A stretch of 7,834 nucleotides of DNA from Actinomycetota bacterium (GCA_018897225.1 JAHILC010000102.1:1-7834), one strand, 5' to 3'; positions 1-5,528 are shown, counted from the first letter of the stretch. Translations and numbers: made by a program. The notes: generated from the letters alone by a model not told the origin.

Positions 1-67
1 ACCAGTGGACCATATCTTCCTGAGTTACCGGTGTATCTCGATTTTGCAACTTGAATTTACCCGATCT

Positions 68-92
68 TTGCCAGTACGTCACTAGCTGGCAA
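68..92. repeat. 7-bp inverted repeat, 11-nt loop
   Basis: TTGCCAG (68-74) is exactly complementary to CTGGCAA (86-92), separated by TACGTCACTAG. No run of T follows on either strand, so it is not a convincing intrinsic terminator. It sits where the GC-richer edge segment gives way to AT-rich DNA and could be an operator, the end of a lost element, or chance. Confidence 0.4.
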
Positions 93-145
93 GGGAACAG
101 CTAAGAAATTAAGAATTATTTTAGAGCTTCTTGCAAGTTTTACAT

Positions 146-173
146 TTGACAATATCTCTATTCTAACTATTTA
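146..173 (+). promoter_or_regulatory. Candidate promoter of mntA-hepT
   Basis: A perfect -35 hexamer TTGACA lies at 146-151. The best -10 match at suitable distance is TATTTA at 168-173 (16-bp spacer), which is weak (first three positions match). Transcription would begin near 180 and give an untranslated leader of roughly 90 bases before the ATG at 274. No palindrome comparable to the one before vapB is seen here. Confidence 0.35.
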
Positions 174-273
174 TGTTTTAATATACAATGTGTCCAAATG
201 AGTAGATTCACTCCAATTTTTATTTATACTTTGAATAAAATTTATTTAAGAAAAAATGTTAAGAAAATAGGAT

Positions 274-711
274 ATGATTTTAACTGAAGTAGAAAAACAA
301 AAAATAATAGAAACCGGCAAAAAATATAATCTAAAACTGATTATTTTTCATGGTTCATATGCAACAGATAAGGCTAGACCGGGTAGTGACTTGGATATTG
401 GCATTCTTGGTAAAAAACCATTAGATTTTAAAACAGTTGGAAATATATATTCAGATTTAGAGGAAATCTTCGGTAATAATGACAATAGAGAACTTGATGT
501 AAAGTCACTTCATAAAATTGACCCACTATTTCGTTATCAAGTGGCAAAAGATTCCCAGCTTATTTATGGAAGCACAATTGACTATAATGAATTTAGAGCC
601 TATGCTTTTCGTCTGTATTTTGATTCTAAAGATTTATTAAAATTAGAAAAGCTTCTTGTATCTAAATATCAGGATTACTTAAATAAGAAATATTTAAAAA
701 AATATGCTTGA
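274..711 (+). CDS. mntA: MntA-type minimal nucleotidyltransferase antitoxin (type VII TA)
   Basis: This is a small polymerase-beta-fold nucleotidyltransferase of 145 residues. The signature GSX10DXD is complete: G27-S28 in FHGS, then D39 and D41 in SDLDI. A third metal-binding acid fits D75 in ELDV. In characterised MntA-HepT systems the antitoxin transfers AMP from ATP to a tyrosine of the HEPN toxin and silences it; that role is inferred from family and partner. It acts in the cytoplasm; no membrane segment is seen. The ATG is preceded by TAGGAT, unusually close for a Shine-Dalgarno site, but no better start exists nearby. The last 8 bases overlap hepT, implying translational coupling with the antitoxin made first. 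Length suits a complete MntA. The subfamily assignment rests on the neighbour; the enzyme fold itself is near certain. Confidence 0.92.
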   Translation: MILTEVEKQKIIETGKKYNLKLIIFHGSYATDKARPGSDLDIGILGKKPLDFKTVGNIYSDLEEIFGNNDNRELDVKSLHKIDPLFRYQVAKDSQLIYGSTIDYNEFRAYAFRLYFDSKDLLKLEKLLVSKYQDYLNKKYLKKYA

Positions 712-1129
712 TAAAAATTTTATCACAAGAAAGATAAAGCTTATTCAGGAAGAAATTGCAAAAGTTGAGGAATTAAGCAATTACACTTTTGAAGAAATCA
801 AAGATGATTTCCTAAAAAGATATTCCGTTGAGCGTGCACTTGAAAAAATTATTATGAGAGCCATTGATATTAATCAGCATATCATTGTTGAAAATGCTAT
901 TGGTTATGAAACAATTAGAGGTTATGAAGATACTTTTCACATTCTTGCAAAACTAAATGTTTATCCTGAAGCATTTTCTAAACAAATTGCGCCAAGCGCT
1001 GGTTTGAGAAACCGCCTTGTTCACGAGTATAATGATACCAAAGATGAAATAATCTATAATTCTGTAGCTGATGCAATAACTCAGTACACAGAATATTGCA
1101 ATTATATTCTTAAATATATTCAGACCTAA
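704..1129 (+). CDS. hepT: HepT-type HEPN RNase toxin (type VII TA)
   Basis: This 141-residue all-alpha protein matches the DUF86/HepT family. The diagnostic motif RX4HXY is present as R102-NRLV-H107-E-Y109, preceded by the usual GLRNR lead-in. An ERALEKIIMRAIDINQHI segment at 43-60 is also typical. In the family the Arg and His form the RNase active site of a HEPN dimer, and the Tyr (here Y109) is the residue AMPylated by MntA. Its ATG lies inside the mntA end (8-base overlap), the usual antitoxin-toxin order. No strong ribosome site precedes it, so expression probably depends on reinitiation after mntA. All motif residues are intact, so it should be active. RNA target unknown. The gene ends 13 bases before a broken PIN gene. 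Confidence 0.94.
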   Translation: MLDKNFITRKIKLIQEEIAKVEELSNYTFEEIKDDFLKRYSVERALEKIIMRAIDINQHIIVENAIGYETIRGYEDTFHILAKLNVYPEAFSKQIAPSAGLRNRLVHEYNDTKDEIIYNSVADAITQYTEYCNYILKYIQT

Positions 1130-1149
1130 AATTTATAAGAGCTTGCTTC
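1129..1149 (+). repeat. Left copy of a 21-bp near-repeat (partner at 3958-3978)
   Basis: AAATTTATAAGAGCTTGCTTC here and AAATTTATAAGAACTTACTTC at 3958-3978 agree at 19 of 21 positions in the same orientation. The left copy spans the end of hepT and the start of the PIN remnant. The two copies bracket the segment with the second MNT/HEPN pair and the 414-residue gene. In AT-rich DNA such a match can arise by chance, so significance is uncertain. Confidence 0.4.
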
Positions 1150-1334
1150 CGGATCACCCAATATCCGGGGATAAAAAAGATGATGAAATTCTGGCATTGG
1201 CTAAAAGCAGCAGTTTTAAATATATTGTTACAGGAGACAAGGATTTACTGGTTTTAATTAATTTTGAGGACATTAGAATAATTAATCCCAGACAGCTATG
1301 GGAAATAACCAAAGATATGAGATTTTATGATTAA
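1143..1334 (+). pseudogene. C-terminal remnant of a PIN-domain toxin
   Basis: The 63 codons from TTG match the last third of PIN-family TA toxins of the COG1569 type: GDKKDDEILALAKSS, then YIVTGDKDLLVL, then a terminal INPRQLWE. Full proteins are about 130-150 residues and begin with a beta strand ending in an Asp (LDTN-like), followed by a conserved Glu. Both are absent here. The two C-terminal acidic positions (D13/D14 and D32/D34) survive. The frame stays open upstream only to about 1080, but that part is the hepT coding sequence in another frame and shows no PIN motif. No ribosome site or antitoxin partner is seen. I infer a dead fragment left when the 5' part of the gene was replaced, perhaps by arrival of mntA-hepT. 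Translation from TTG would not give a nuclease. Confidence 0.75.
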
Positions 1335-1423
1335 ACCTGGTCTTAAAAATTCCCTAATGGTTCCTGATTATATCCTTAAATTTCATAAGCCTTAAATTAC
1401 TGTACTATCGTTTTCGTAAAGTT
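1335..1423. other. Short spacer between convergent genes, no terminator seen
   Basis: This spacer separates the PIN remnant (+ strand) from the end of the HEPN gene (- strand). It is AT-rich and holds no GC-stemmed hairpin followed by T residues on either strand, so how convergent transcription ends here is not visible. Confidence 0.5.
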
Positions 1424-1852
1424 TTATAATAATAAATTTTGACGCAGTAGAAAACCTTCCTTGATTAAATATCTTTCGATAGACATAATAATATTTTCCG
1501 CATCGTTAATATCTTGTTTGGCATCGTCAGAATTTAAATTTTCCTCATATTCATAGTCTCCAATTTGCCTGTCTTTAAAAAGACGTTCAATAATTTTATG
1601 AAAGTCTTTGGGAAATATTTCTTTATAAATAAATTCCTTATTGAATGCCCCAATAATTCCTGAGTGCTTTGAAAAGCTTAAACCGATAGTTAAAAGAATT
1701 GCCTGTAGAGAATGAAAAACCGCATAATATGCTCTTGAGATAGAATCACTGTAGTAATTTTGTTCATAAAGCTGTCTGGCGATTTTTAAAGTATCTTTTG
1801 ACTTGGTCATTATGACATTTAGTTTTCTAGTAAGTTCTGCATCTTTTTTCAC
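1424..1852 (-). CDS. HEPN-domain protein, partner of the adjacent MNT (COG1895 type)
   Basis: This 142-residue helical protein has features of the COG1895/PF05168 HEPN family: SISRAYYAVFHSLQAILL (37-54), SKHSGIIGAF (61-70) and RQIGDYE (95-101). R40 and H47 have RX6H spacing compatible with the HEPN RNase motif, but they lie at the conserved RAYYAxF helix, so a catalytic role is uncertain. It starts with GTG inside the stop of the upstream MNT gene (GTGA, 4-base overlap), with an AGAAGGGG ribosome site about 10 bases before. Tight coupling and family history imply a two-component module, toxin or nucleotide-modification complex, in the cytoplasm. It is not the HepT subfamily: there is no RX4HXY motif, so the type VII mechanism should not be assumed. 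Length is normal and nothing suggests decay. Confidence 0.9.
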   Translation of the reverse strand: MKKDAELTRKLNVIMTKSKDTLKIARQLYEQNYYSDSISRAYYAVFHSLQAILLTIGLSFSKHSGIIGAFNKEFIYKEIFPKDFHKIIERLFKDRQIGDYEYEENLNSDDAKQDINDAENIIMSIERYLIKEGFLLRQNLLL

Positions 1853-2178
1853 TGTACTAAAACCCCTTCTTTCTGAATATTCATAAAAAGAGGTTCAAAT
1901 CTATCATTTTCAAAGCGTGATTTTTCATAGATAAAAGCAGTAATAACTACATTATGTTCCCAGGCAATTTCCCAAACAATATCATCAATTTTATCTCTAA
2001 GCGCTTTTGTTTTTGTAGTCACTAAGACTAAAATGTCATAGTCTGATTCATTTTGAAAATCACCTCTTGCTCTTGAACCAAATAGTATGATGTCTATTAT
2101 TTGCCCTCTTAATTCTTTCTTTAAATCATCTGCTACTTTTTTTACAATAAGGTCAAACTTTTTTATATTTGTCTTCAT
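1849..2178 (-). CDS. Minimal nucleotidyltransferase (MNT), partner of the HEPN protein
   Basis: This 109-residue protein is essentially a bare nucleotidyltransferase domain. The core motif GSX10DXD is intact: G34-S35 in FGSRARGDF, then D46 and D48 in SDYDILV. Around residues 78-82 (VITAF), where some relatives carry a third metal-binding acid, none is seen; several MNT subfamilies share this. The tail PLFMNIQKEGVLVQ is typical of MNTs paired with COG1895 HEPN proteins. By family it would transfer a nucleotide, probably AMP, to its HEPN partner and act as antitoxin; this is inference. It is the first gene of a two-gene unit and overlaps the HEPN gene by 4 bases. The ATG is preceded only by a weak AAAGAA-like ribosome site. 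No promoter stands out upstream on the - strand; GATAAT is a possible -10. Confidence 0.92.
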   Translation of the reverse strand: MKTNIKKFDLIVKKVADDLKKELRGQIIDIILFGSRARGDFQNESDYDILVLVTTKTKALRDKIDDIVWEIAWEHNVVITAFIYEKSRFENDRFEPLFMNIQKEGVLVQ

Positions 2179-2434
2179 TGCTATTATTCTTTAATGGAAA
2201 TTTTTATTAGTAATTTTTACTATTATCTCAAATTTTTGCAAATTATTAAAACAGTTTTAGTGACCATAATATTTTCCGAATATAAATACTTAACTATAAA
2301 ACCACCAGGACTACGCCAGTCCTTTAGAAGCTTCTTATAATTGAGTGTTTATTAAGTTAAATCCAAAGTGACTTTAATATATTGAAATGAAAATTATAAG
2401 GTTATAAGCAAAATACTGGATTATCTTGGCATAT
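2179..2434. other. AT-rich divergent intergenic region
   Basis: This stretch separates the - strand MNT/HEPN unit from the + strand genes, so it should contain promoters in both directions. None reaches consensus: on the - strand a GATAAT lies within about 60 bases of the MNT start but its -35 is poor. Apart from the two small palindromes at 2307-2335, I see no coding or RNA-gene structure. If the small ORF beginning at 2435 is not real, the non-coding stretch extends to 2656. Confidence 0.5.
2307..2335. repeat. Two adjacent short palindromes
   Basis: AGGACT (2307-2312) pairs with AGTCCT (2318-2323) around the loop ACGCC. Three bases later, AGAAGCTTCT (2326-2335) is a perfect 10-bp palindrome. 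The run after it (TATAATTG) is not a T-tract, so a terminator is unlikely. The site stands out as a GC-richer patch in very AT-rich DNA and lies between divergent units, so a binding site or remnant is possible. Confidence 0.4.
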
Positions 2435-2626
2435 ATGAGTTTAAAAGGAACAGGCCCCCACCTAAAAGATTGGCAGTTGCTGATACTTTTGATGATTATG
2501 CTTGCAATGATTATATTGGTACTGATTATATGGACTTTTAGGAAAGATATAAGACTTTACATTTTAAAGCCTTGCCCAAATGCAGGCTTATGTCATATAT
2601 TATTAAATAGTATTGTTATATTATAA
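2435..2626 (+). CDS. Possible small single-helix membrane protein (doubtful)
   Basis: An ORF of 63 codons from ATG (66 from an in-frame TTG at 2426) encodes a short polar head (MSLKGTGPHLKDWQ), one strongly hydrophobic stretch (LLILLMIMLAMIILVLIIW, about 15-33), then RKDIR and a Cys-containing tail. The positive charges after the helix predict the C-terminus inside the cell. No good ribosome site precedes either start and I do not recognise a family. It ends 30 bases before the 414-residue gene in the same direction, so it could be its operon partner. It may equally be a chance ORF: AT-rich DNA easily encodes Leu/Ile/Met runs. Confidence 0.33.
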   Translation: MSLKGTGPHLKDWQLLILLMIMLAMIILVLIIWTFRKDIRLYILKPCPNAGLCHILLNSIVIL

Positions 2627-2656
2627 TTTTAAAAGATTTTTAATGAGGTTTAAATT

Positions 2657-3901
2657 TTGAAATGTTTAAATTGCACAGCACCTTATATTGATGTGCTTAT
2701 TGAATGTGCTCAGCGTGATCCTTTGCTTAAAGATAAAAAGTGTGTTGAGAAGTTATTAGAGGTAATAAAAGAAATTCGCAAGCTTGAAGTTCAGGGAGAT
2801 GATGAGCTGCGAAGCATATGGATTGAGGCAGCAAGAGGAAAAATTAGTGATTTCGGAAACTACGAAGAGTACCTTAAAGAAGAGACTGTAAGCAATTATA
2901 AAGAATTTGTCGAACTTTGGGAATCTTATTATCCTGATGAAAAAAAGTGGTATAAGTTTTCTTTTTCGACTTATGGAAATGAATATTTTTTATTCTTTGA
3001 TTCTGAATTGACCTTTCATATCACGAATCTGGAAACATTTGAAGATATTGATTCTTCAAACATTGAACTTATTGAATGGCTCAAAGAAAAAATAAATAGA
3101 ACTATTTCCAGAATAAAGGAAGACACACAAGGTTACAATAGATATATTAGCAAAAACCTCCCATACAAAAAAAGGTTTGGTAGAATACTGAGAAGCAAAT
3201 ACTGGAAAATTTTTCCTGAAGAGTGTCAAATCTTTAAGGAAGCTTTTCCAGGTGAATCTATTGCTATTCTTGAAAAGATTGTAGAGCAGTCTGTTAAAGA
3301 TAAATCAAATTTAAAGATTAAAAAAGTTAGTGCTGGTGATTACTTCAGATTTTGCGAAATAGGCTATGATGCAAATGCATATTTCAAAGACAAAGAAGAA
3401 GAACTGACACCTAAAGAAAAGTATCTGGCTATGGCTGATGGACGGGATTGCGGTTTGAGAAAACTGGATGAAACTAAAGAAACAGCTTTCGCAAACTGGT
3501 ATAAAAACGACAGCCATTGCGGCGGGCACCCATGGGAAATATGCAGGGGCGGAAATTCTACACATATTTCATTGTATTTATATCAAGTAGAAAACGACTG
3601 GGGACTAAGACTTGCAGGGAGCAGCAGCGCAAGAGTTGTCGAAACAGTGAAAATGGCACTGGCATTTTATATAAACAATATCCCATTTGTTCTTGAAAAA
3701 GCTGAAGAAATATTAAGGATGATAAAAGGAATTGATTTTATAGGTATAGTTCCGGAAACAATTATTCCAAGATACTGTTATGGGTTTTTCCCTGATGAGG
3801 ATAGAATTAATGACTTTATGAATTTAGGTTTTGAGCGTGTTGAAGAAATCATTGAAAAGTCATACTGGTATCCAATTGAAGAAGTACGATTGATTAAATG
3901 A
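2657..3901 (+). CDS. Conserved-looking protein of unknown function, 414 residues
   Basis: I cannot assign a function. The TTG start is supported by a TGAGG ribosome site (2644-2648) eight bases upstream; no in-frame ATG lies close by. The N-terminus carries C3 and C6 (KCLNC) and helical, charged sequence with no signal peptide or membrane helix, so a cytoplasmic protein is likely. The C-terminal half looks like the conserved core: DGRDCGL at 261-267, then a Gly/His/Cys-rich block CGGHPWEICRGGNSTHISLYL at 288-308 (C288, H291, C296, H303), then SSSARVVETVKMALAF and a GIDFIGIVP motif near 358-366. His and Cys spacing could suit metal binding or a nucleophile, but that is speculation. It is flanked by toxin-antitoxin modules; whether it belongs to the island or is cargo is unknown. 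It reads as intact. Confidence 0.93.
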   Translation: MKCLNCTAPYIDVLIECAQRDPLLKDKKCVEKLLEVIKEIRKLEVQGDDELRSIWIEAARGKISDFGNYEEYLKEETVSNYKEFVELWESYYPDEKKWYKFSFSTYGNEYFLFFDSELTFHITNLETFEDIDSSNIELIEWLKEKINRTISRIKEDTQGYNRYISKNLPYKKRFGRILRSKYWKIFPEECQIFKEAFPGESIAILEKIVEQSVKDKSNLKIKKVSAGDYFRFCEIGYDANAYFKDKEEELTPKEKYLAMADGRDCGLRKLDETKETAFANWYKNDSHCGGHPWEICRGGNSTHISLYLYQVENDWGLRLAGSSSARVVETVKMALAFYINNIPFVLEKAEEILRMIKGIDFIGIVPETIIPRYCYGFFPDEDRINDFMNLGFERVEEIIEKSYWYPIEEVRLIK

Positions 3902-4024
3902 AAAAAAATTTAAAGGATCTCTCTTTATTGATTCATAATTATAAGTCGAAGAACGGCAAATTTATAAGAACTTACTTCTATAGTTGTCTTCTATGTATTT
4001 TATAAAGGTTAAGAAGATTTTTAA
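3902..4024. other. AT-rich spacer, no terminator recognised
   Basis: The stretch after the 414-residue gene has an A-run, the right copy of the 21-bp near-repeat (3958-3978) and no GC-rich hairpin. No coding remnant is recognised. Confidence 0.45.
3958..3978 (+). repeat. Right copy of the 21-bp near-repeat
   Basis: This matches 1129-1149 at 19 of 21 positions in direct orientation; the differences are G to A at the 13th and 17th positions. It lies downstream of the 414-residue gene and upstream of the vapBC promoter. A related TTATAAGAAGCTTC occurs on the - strand at 2328-2341. Confidence 0.4.
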
Positions 4025-4053
4025 TTGACAGTCTAAATGAAATATCTTATAAT
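4025..4053 (+). promoter_or_regulatory. Consensus sigma-70-type promoter of vapBC
   Basis: TTGACA (4025-4030), a spacer of exactly 17 bp (4031-4047) and TATAAT (4048-4053) match the bacterial housekeeping consensus at all 12 positions. Transcription would start near 4060, about 75 bases before the vapB ATG. Directly downstream, ACTTTAAAGT (4054-4063) is a perfect palindrome and a longer operator-like palindrome follows. A second TTGACA at 4089-4094 with TATTAT at 4114-4119 (19-bp spacer) might be a weaker second promoter. Confidence 0.82.
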
Positions 4054-4061
4054 ACTTTAAA

Positions 4062-4088
4062 GTTAGTCATTATGTCATAATAACCAAC
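4062..4088. promoter_or_regulatory. 27-bp imperfect palindrome, probable vapBC operator
   Basis: GTTAGTCATTATG (4062-4074) and CATAATAACCAAC (4076-4088) form inverted arms around a single T, pairing at 11 of 13 positions; the inner six (ATTATG/CATAAT) are perfect. It covers the expected start of transcription from the consensus promoter. Phd/YefM-type antitoxins bind such palindromes and repress their own operon, better when complexed with toxin, so this is the natural candidate site. The assignment is positional inference. Confidence 0.65.
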
Positions 4089-4133
4089 TTGACATCTTGT
4101 AAAACTTTATAAATATTATTAAAAGAGAATCAA

Positions 4134-4454
4134 ATGAATAAATCCAATAAATCAAATGCGGAATATAATTTTAAAGAGACTGGCAGAGTTTCTATAGCTG
4201 AAGCAAAAAGTAACTTTTCTGAATATATTTCCCGCGTGGCTTTTGCAAATGAAAAATTGATTATTACAAAGAGGGGAAAGCCTGTTGCAGGACTGGTGTC
4301 TCTTGAAGACATTAAAAGATTGAAACAAGAATCAGAGTCTGCCGGTCTTAGTCAAGCCGTAGGAAAATGGGAAAATTTTGATGAAATAAAATCAGAAATT
4401 AAAAAAACTTATAATAAACGTTCTAAAGAGCAGGGAAGAAATGTATCTTTTTGA
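4134..4454 (+). CDS. vapB: Phd/YefM-family antitoxin of a VapBC module
   Basis: This 106-residue protein has a Phd/YefM DNA-binding domain in its first 65 or so residues: GRVSIAEAKSNFSEYISRV, then EKLIITKRGKPVAGLVSLEDIKRL. This is the classic pattern of helix, helix, the strand around ITKRGKP, and the xxVSLEDxxxL end. The remaining charged tail (to GRNVSF) would be the flexible toxin-neutralising part that wraps the PIN partner. Role: neutralise the adjacent VapC and repress the operon at the palindrome upstream. The ATG follows AAAAGAGA, a modest ribosome site. The end overlaps vapC by 14 bases, so the two are translated together. The N-terminus (MNKSNKSNAEYNF) is a little longer than in minimal relatives. 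The symbol follows the VapC partner; phd or yefM would also be used. Confidence 0.93.
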   Translation: MNKSNKSNAEYNFKETGRVSIAEAKSNFSEYISRVAFANEKLIITKRGKPVAGLVSLEDIKRLKQESESAGLSQAVGKWENFDEIKSEIKKTYNKRSKEQGRNVSF

Positions 4455-4845
4455 TACAGATACAATAACAAATATTTTAAAAAAAAATCCTTCTAAAAAA
4501 TTAATTGATAAAATTTCTGGAATTAATAGAAAGGATCAATTCATATCTACAATTACAGTAGGGGAAATAGTTTACGGTGCTTTTAAGAGTAGAGATCCTG
4601 CCCATCATATGGAACAATTAAAAAAAGTACTCCTTCCTTTAGTGAATGTTCTATCTTTTGATAGTGGCGCTGCATTTTATTATGGAAAAATAAGAGCTGA
4701 GCTTGAAAAACAGGGAGAGATAATATCAAGTATGGATTTACAGGTAGCCTCAATAGCGATTGCAAACGATCTAAAACTTATTACTGGCAATACCAGGCAT
4801 TTTAAAAGAATAAAAATACTTCAAATTGAAGATTGGATAAATTAA
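4441..4845 (+). CDS. vapC: VapC-type PIN-domain ribonuclease toxin
   Basis: This is a complete PIN domain of 134 residues with all expected acids: D5 (and D7) in LFDTDTI, E42 in TVGEIVYGA, D99 in SSMDLQVASIA, and the N117-T-RHF motif near the C-terminus where many relatives have NxxxF. The layout, with LSFDSGAAFYYGKIRAELEKQG before the third acid, is that of the VapC group that includes tRNA-fMet anticodon-loop cleaving enzymes (VapC-1/FitB-like). That target is a family-based guess. Its ATG lies in the vapB end, preceded by AGGGA with a short 4-base gap. The gene is intact and presumably an active Mg-dependent endonuclease held by VapB. Downstream, a truncated SDR begins within about 100 bases without a terminator, so the island stops abruptly here. 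Confidence 0.95.
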   Translation: MYLFDTDTITNILKKNPSKKLIDKISGINRKDQFISTITVGEIVYGAFKSRDPAHHMEQLKKVLLPLVNVLSFDSGAAFYYGKIRAELEKQGEIISSMDLQVASIAIANDLKLITGNTRHFKRIKILQIEDWIN

Positions 4846-4964
4846 AATTATTACTAATCCCCATGCTTAATATTTGAAATAACTTCCCTGGATATTTCTT
4901 CAATCAAGTTACTGTAAGAAACGGTCTGGGCGGACGAAGGGAAGCACTATTTGTAAAAGGTGAT

Positions 4965-5528
4965 GTGAGTAAAATGAATGATGTTGAAAGAAGTTTTAGA
5001 ATAATAGTAAAAAAGTTAGGTGGACTGCATATTCTGGTTAATAACGCCGGGATAACAAATAACATTTCAATGGATAATCTTACATTAGAAGAATGGAAAA
5101 AAGTAATCGATGTTAATCTTACAGGTTCTTTTATTTGTTCAAAAATAGCTGCCGGGTTTATTTTAAAAAGTGGTGGTGGAGTTATCATTATGGTATCTTC
5201 AGGGTCTTCTTTAACCGGCAGTGGTGGTGGTGCTCATTATGCAGCTTCAAAGGGAGGTATTAACAGTCTTGTTCGTGCTTTGTCTCGAGAATTAGCTCCC
5301 AAGGGTATAAAAGTTAATGCTGTTGCTCCAAGATATATAAATACAGAAATTTTATCATCTTTATATGCCCGGGAGGAATATCTAAAAATTGAAAAGAAAA
5401 TTCCCCTTCGTCGGCTTGGAACCGTAAATGATGTTGCAAATGTAGTAGCTTTTCTTGCAAGTGACCTCTCAAGTTATATTTCTGGGGAAATAATTCTTGT
5501 TGATGGTGGAGTCACTTTTGGCGGATAA
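4965..5528 (+). pseudogene. N-terminally truncated short-chain dehydrogenase/reductase (SDR)
   Basis: From the GTG this frame gives 187 residues of a classical SDR, against about 250 in the family. Present: NNAG (26-29), N51 in DVNLTGSF, S78/S79, Y92-AAS-K96 (YxxxK), and the C-terminal ASDLSSYISGEIILVDGG. Missing: the TGxxxGIG nucleotide-binding loop, about the first 50-60 residues. The frame is open back to 4878 and SDR-like sequence (REALFVKGDVS) reaches to about 4935, so the gene once extended left; the stop at 4875-4877 and vapC leave no room. Compared with the SDR at 7182, Y92 here equals Y156 there. An AAGGTGAT before the GTG might allow translation, but without the Rossmann loop a working dehydrogenase is unlikely. 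It is interpreted as a gene beheaded by a rearrangement at about 4850-4935. Confidence 0.8.

Larger units (their letters stand above)
1..273. other. Leader region left of mntA with possible gene ends at the window edge
   Basis: No complete gene is visible. The first ~100 bases are clearly richer in G and C than the rest. On the + strand the frame starting at base 1 is open to a TGA at 52-54, giving 17 codons (TSGPYLPELPVYLDFAT) that could be the C-terminus of a gene entering from the left. On the - strand a GTG at 82-80 opens a frame of 27 codons running off the edge (MTYWQRSGKF at its start), which could be an N-terminus. Both cannot be right and neither is recognised. From about 100 onward the DNA is AT-rich and non-coding and holds the probable mntA promoter. 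Confidence 0.3.

Noticed and set aside
1149..1168. CCGGAT / ATCCGG inverted repeat (8-nt loop) as a terminator of mntA-hepT
   Set aside because: It lies inside the PIN remnant coding frame and is followed by A residues, not T, on the + strand; no T-run on the other strand either.
1399..1859. ACTGTACTA occurring at 1399-1407 and 1851-1859, flanking the HEPN gene
   Set aside because: Nine bases is short for this span, and one copy is simply the MNT stop and HEPN start codons; likely coincidence.
3311..3565. 84-codon open frame on the - strand inside the 414-residue gene
   Set aside because: It lies wholly within a well-supported + strand gene and its product is Phe/Cys/Ile-rich, typical of an antisense shadow.
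4904..5188. 94-codon open frame on the - strand over the truncated SDR
   Set aside because: The + strand carries clear SDR motifs (NNAG, NLTGSF) through this segment; the antisense frame has no recognisable pattern.
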